Positions 61,637 through 64,000 of a DNA stretch of 64,000 nt are shown piece after piece. How positions within the stretch are numbered: position 1 is the stretch's first letter; every line of letters starts with the position of its first letter. The stretch is from Vogesella alkaliphila (GTDB lineage: Bacteria > Pseudomonadota > Gammaproteobacteria > Burkholderiales > Chromobacteriaceae). The notes beneath the pieces are model-generated. The model did not search any database, was not told the origin of the DNA, and saw only the letters and a list, made by a program, of their open reading frames with translations. The stretch lies in the NCBI RefSeq assembly GCF_014652475.1, contig NZ_BMYW01000002.1:124001-188000 (forward strand), written 5' to 3'. Both the position numbers and the translations under genes were made by a program.

Positions 61637-62500
61637 TCACACGCCTTCCAGCGCATTGATCCACGACTCCAGCTGCGAAAAGCTGGGCTTGGTATTGAGC
61701 TGCACCAGGCGGCGGCCGGCGTCGATCGCCAACAGCGGCGGCTTGCCGGCGGCGTGGGTGGTCAGCACCACCTTCACCGATTCGAAGTTGGACAGCTCCT
61801 CCTTCACCTGCTGGTGCATCACGTTGCTGATCGGGTCGAGCACGCCGTAGCAGAAGAAGATGCCGATGAAGGTACCCACCATCGCCGCCGCCACCTTCTG
61901 GCTGATCTCGCCGGCGCTGGCGCCCTCGCTGACGCTGTTCATCGCCATCACGATGCCCAGCACCGCCGCCAGGATGCCGAAGCCCGGCATGCCCTCGCCG
62001 ATCTTGTGCAGCGATTTCGACGGCTGGCTCAGCTCCTCGTGGATGGCGTCGATCTCCTGGTCCAGCACGCCTTCCAGCTCGTGCGCGTTGATCTTGCCCA
62101 TCGCCATCAGGCGGAAGTTGTCGACGATGAAGGCCAGCAGCTTCGGCTGCTCCAGCACCAGCGGGTAGCGGTTGAACAGCGGGCTCTGCCGCGGCGATTC
62201 CACGTGCTCGTCCAGCGCCTTCAGCCCCTGGCTCGCGGTGATCAGCAGCTCGTACATCAGCAGCAGCAGCTGGCGCTGGAACTCGGCACCGTGCTTCTTG
62301 CGCAGCACGATGCGCTTGATCTGGCCCACCATCTCCACCAGCACGTGCTTGGGGTTGCCCAGCACCAGCGCGCCCAGCGCCGCGCCGCAGATGATCAGCA
62401 GCTCCACCGGCTGCCAGATCACCGCCATCGAGCCGCCATGCAGCATGAAGCCGCCAAATACACACACCAGCACGATGCTGATGCCCACGATGAGCTGCAT
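61637..62500 (-). CDS. motA: Flagellar stator protein MotA (LafT-like)
   Basis: The four-helix stator subunit that forms the proton channel with MotB, 287 residues. The conserved prolines are Pro172 (EGMPGFGILAAVLG) and Pro223 (YGVLDPISN). The cytoplasmic loop holds basic/acidic residues contacting the rotor. Membrane segments are near 2-20, 30-48, 172-192 and 205-222. It is 13 bases upstream of motB. Confidence 0.95.
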   Translation of the reverse strand: MQLIVGISIVLVCVFGGFMLHGGSMAVIWQPVELLIICGAALGALVLGNPKHVLVEMVGQIKRIVLRKKHGAEFQRQLLLLMYELLITASQGLKALDEHVESPRQSPLFNRYPLVLEQPKLLAFIVDNFRLMAMGKINAHELEGVLDQEIDAIHEELSQPSKSLHKIGEGMPGFGILAAVLGIVMAMNSVSEGASAGEISQKVAAAMVGTFIGIFFCYGVLDPISNVMHQQVKEELSNFESVKVVLTTHAAGKPPLLAIDAGRRLVQLNTKPSFSQLESWINALEGV

Positions 62501-62539
62501 GTTGTTCCTTCCCTGTTAAGCAAGAGCCGGCGGCGGTCC

Positions 62540-63238
62540 TCAGTCGGGTGTTGCCGCCAGGCAGTTTTTCATCTTCTTCAGTGCCGCCTTGTTGATCTGG
62601 CACACCCGCGCCTCGGTCAGCTCCAGCACCAACGCGATTTCCTTCAGGCTCAGCTCGTGCTCGTAGTACAGCTGGATCACCTGCTGCTCGCGCGGCGCCA
62701 GGTGCCGCAGCGCCGATGCCAGCGCGATGCGCAGCTGCAGCTGCTGCTCCGGCGCACGCTCGTCGCCGACATCGCCGCCGTTGGCGACGATCTCGTCGAA
62801 GCTGTGCATCGCCTCGGCGTTTTCCGCCAGCAGCAGCGCCTGCACCTCGTCGAGGCTGATACCCAGCGCCGCGGCCGCCTCGCGCTCCGACGGCTCGCGC
62901 CCCAGCTGCCGCGTCAGCGCGCGCCAGCCGTCGCGCAGGCGGTGCGCGTCCTGGCGCACGCTGCGCGGCCGCCAGTCCAGGCGCCGCAATTCGTCGAGGA
63001 TGGCGCCGCGGATGCGCAGCATGGCAAAACCGGTGAACTGCTCGTCCGGCTCGCCGTAGCGCCGCGCCGCCTCCAGCAGCGCCAGCAGGCCGACCTGCTC
63101 CATGTCCTCGCGCTCCAGCACCGCGCCGACCTGCGACGACAGCTGCCGTACCGCGCGCTTCACCAGCGGCGCGTGGCGGGCGATGATCGCGCCCTCGTCC
63201 AGCGCCGGGGTGTCGAACAGCGCGTAGGCGGCGTTCAT
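62540..63238 (-). CDS. fliA: Flagellar sigma-28 factor (FliA/LafS-like)
   Basis: An RNA polymerase sigma factor of 232 residues for late flagellar genes. Region 2 (LVKRAVRQLSSQVGAVLEREDMEQVGLLALLEAARRYG and FAMLRIRGAILDELRRLDWRPRSVR, about 25-96), region 3 and region 4 (LAPREQQVIQLYYEHELSLKEIALVLELTEARVCQI, about 180-215) are all present. The gene order fliK-fliL-fliA-motA-motB marks it as the sigma factor of a lateral-type system; a polar-system FliA may exist elsewhere. It is probably held by FlgM (59360). Confidence 0.92.
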   Translation of the reverse strand: MNAAYALFDTPALDEGAIIARHAPLVKRAVRQLSSQVGAVLEREDMEQVGLLALLEAARRYGEPDEQFTGFAMLRIRGAILDELRRLDWRPRSVRQDAHRLRDGWRALTRQLGREPSEREAAAALGISLDEVQALLLAENAEAMHSFDEIVANGGDVGDERAPEQQLQLRIALASALRHLAPREQQVIQLYYEHELSLKEIALVLELTEARVCQINKAALKKMKNCLAATPD

Positions 63239-63241
63239 CGC

Positions 63242-63712
63242 TTACTCGACGATCAGCTTGCTGACCAGCACGTCGCTGAACGGCTGCGGCTGCTGGTCCT
63301 TGCGGTAGGCCGCGCCGTAGTGCTGCAGCAGCAGGGCCTGGAACTGGTCCACGCTCATCGCCGCTGCCTGCGTGCGCGTCAGCTGCGACAGCGCGCGTAC
63401 CGCGATGCTCTTCAGCAGCGGCAGCTGCTCCTTCACCTGCGCCTGCTGCTCGTTGTCGGTGCGGAACACCAGATCGATCGACATGTAGTGCAGCTCGTCC
63501 TGCCCCGCCTCGCGCAGCATCACGATGATCTTGTCGAGGGTGAGGTAGCGCTTGGGCGTCGCCGGCTCGGCCGCGGCCACCGGCTCGCGCAGCGGGCTGT
63601 GCAGCGCGGCGACTCCGCCCTGCTGCTGCAGCCACCAGTAGGTGCCGCCGCCGCCCAGCAACAGCGTCAGCAGCATGCTGCCCGCGAAAATCACCACCGT
63701 CTTGCTTTTCAT
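63242..63712 (-). CDS. fliL: Flagellar basal-body-associated protein FliL (LafF-like)
   Basis: A stator-associated inner-membrane protein of 156 residues. It has one N-terminal membrane helix (KTVVIFAGSMLLTLLLGGGGTYWWL, about 4-28) and a periplasmic FliL domain (RYLTLDKIIVMLREAGQDELHYMSIDLVFRT, then PLLKSIAVRALSQLTRTQAAAMS and PFSDVLVSKLIVE). Its ATG overlaps the fliK stop (ATGA) and fliA starts 3 bases later. Confidence 0.92.
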   Translation of the reverse strand: MKSKTVVIFAGSMLLTLLLGGGGTYWWLQQQGGVAALHSPLREPVAAAEPATPKRYLTLDKIIVMLREAGQDELHYMSIDLVFRTDNEQQAQVKEQLPLLKSIAVRALSQLTRTQAAAMSVDQFQALLLQHYGAAYRKDQQPQPFSDVLVSKLIVE

Positions 63713-64000
63713 GCTTCTGCTCCTGCCTGGTAAGGTGCCAGGCCAAATCCGTCATCTTCTGTCGCCAGCTGCAGCGCGCGCCCCGGGCTCGCCTGCTGCT
63801 CCGGCTCGCGCCGTCCCTGCTGCTGCCCGCCCTGGCCGTCGCCGGCGCCGTGGCGCACCTCCAGCTGCACCGACTGGAACTGGCGGTTGCCCAGTTCCTG
63901 GCGCAGCAGATCGCCGATGCCCTGCAGCTGGCGCGCCATGTCGCCGTTGCTGGCGGTCAGCTGCACCGTCAGGTGGCCGCCCTCGTGGCGCAGCGCGATC
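63709..64000 (-). CDS. fliK: Flagellar hook-length control protein FliK, C-terminal part (runs off the right edge)
   Basis: Only the last 96 residues are present; the frame stays open to the window end. The visible part, IALRHEGGHLTVQLTASNG then ARQLQGIGDLLRQELGNRQFQSVQLEVRHG, fits the Flg_hook domain of FliK, which switches export specificity when the hook is complete. A Gln/Gly-rich tail follows. Identification rests on this domain and on its position before fliL (lafE in lateral systems). Confidence 0.8.
   Translation of the reverse strand, partial: IALRHEGGHLTVQLTASNGDMARQLQGIGDLLRQELGNRQFQSVQLEVRHGAGDGQGGQQQGRREPEQQASPGRALQLATEDDGFGLAPYQAGAEA

Overview
The window is about 64 kb of GC-rich DNA (about two thirds G+C by eye) from a bacterial chromosome. 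It is densely packed with housekeeping genes. The gene set and the protein sequences (ubiEJB, a complete isc operon with hscBA-fdx-iscX, hom/thrC, accBC, dppABCDF, a second-type flagellar locus) fit a betaproteobacterium. The best fit is Neisseriales, family Chromobacteriaceae (Chromobacterium/Vogesella type). That placement comes from recalled protein similarity, not from a search. I see no rRNA, tRNA, CRISPR array, insertion sequence or prophage.

Layout. 1-3348: threonine branch (thrC, a small exported protein, hom) and the transaminase alaA, all on minus. 3490-4610: an Mth938-like protein, a GlpM-family membrane protein and an AhpD-like protein. 4747-9854: a minus-strand operon queA, DUF971, ubiE, a VanY-like peptidase, an SMR pump, ubiJ and ubiB, combining ubiquinone synthesis with unrelated cargo. 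10133-15337, plus: aroQ, accB, accC, prmA, a zinc-ribbon/DUF3426 membrane protein and a thiol-peroxidase-like protein without catalytic cysteines. 15423-22718, minus: gpsA, an SH3 protein, secB, grxC, dacB, priA and hemE. The priA-hemE gap holds a cluster of DnaA-box-like sites beside AT-rich DNA. 22908-31577: mscS (plus), then an RND pump with its adaptor, mltA, a thioredoxin, an RlmK-like methyltransferase and coaD. 31726-38879: a dipeptide ABC transporter dppABCDF (minus) with a divergent LysR regulator. 38942-40063: a FabH-like synthase. 40329-46045: iscR-iscS-iscU-iscA-hscB-hscA-fdx-iscX behind an IscR type-1 operator. 46164-47551: a GST and udk. 47633-64000: a flagellar locus.

The flagellar locus reads on minus as fliK-fliL-fliA-motA-motB, a Crp/Fnr-type regulator, flgM-flgN-glucosaminidase, and flgBCDEFGHIJKL followed by an unrecognised protein. 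flgA is divergent from flgB. The fliK-fliL-sigma28-motA-motB block is the order of lateral (Flag-2) systems (lafEFSTU). This looks like a secondary or lateral flagellum with its own sigma factor, anti-sigma factor and stator. The two domains of FlgJ are encoded as separate genes about 7 kb apart.

The most unusual feature is a dispersed 14-bp sequence, TTGCGGCCAACCTT (reverse AAGGTTGGCCGCAA). I found 29 loci matching at 12 or more of 14 positions, 7 of them perfect, in both orientations. About half lie in the small non-coding fraction, often touching stop codons or near terminators. The rest sit inside genes in different reading frames. It behaves like a DNA-level signal comparable in density to an uptake sequence, but it does not resemble the known Neisseriaceae uptake sequences.
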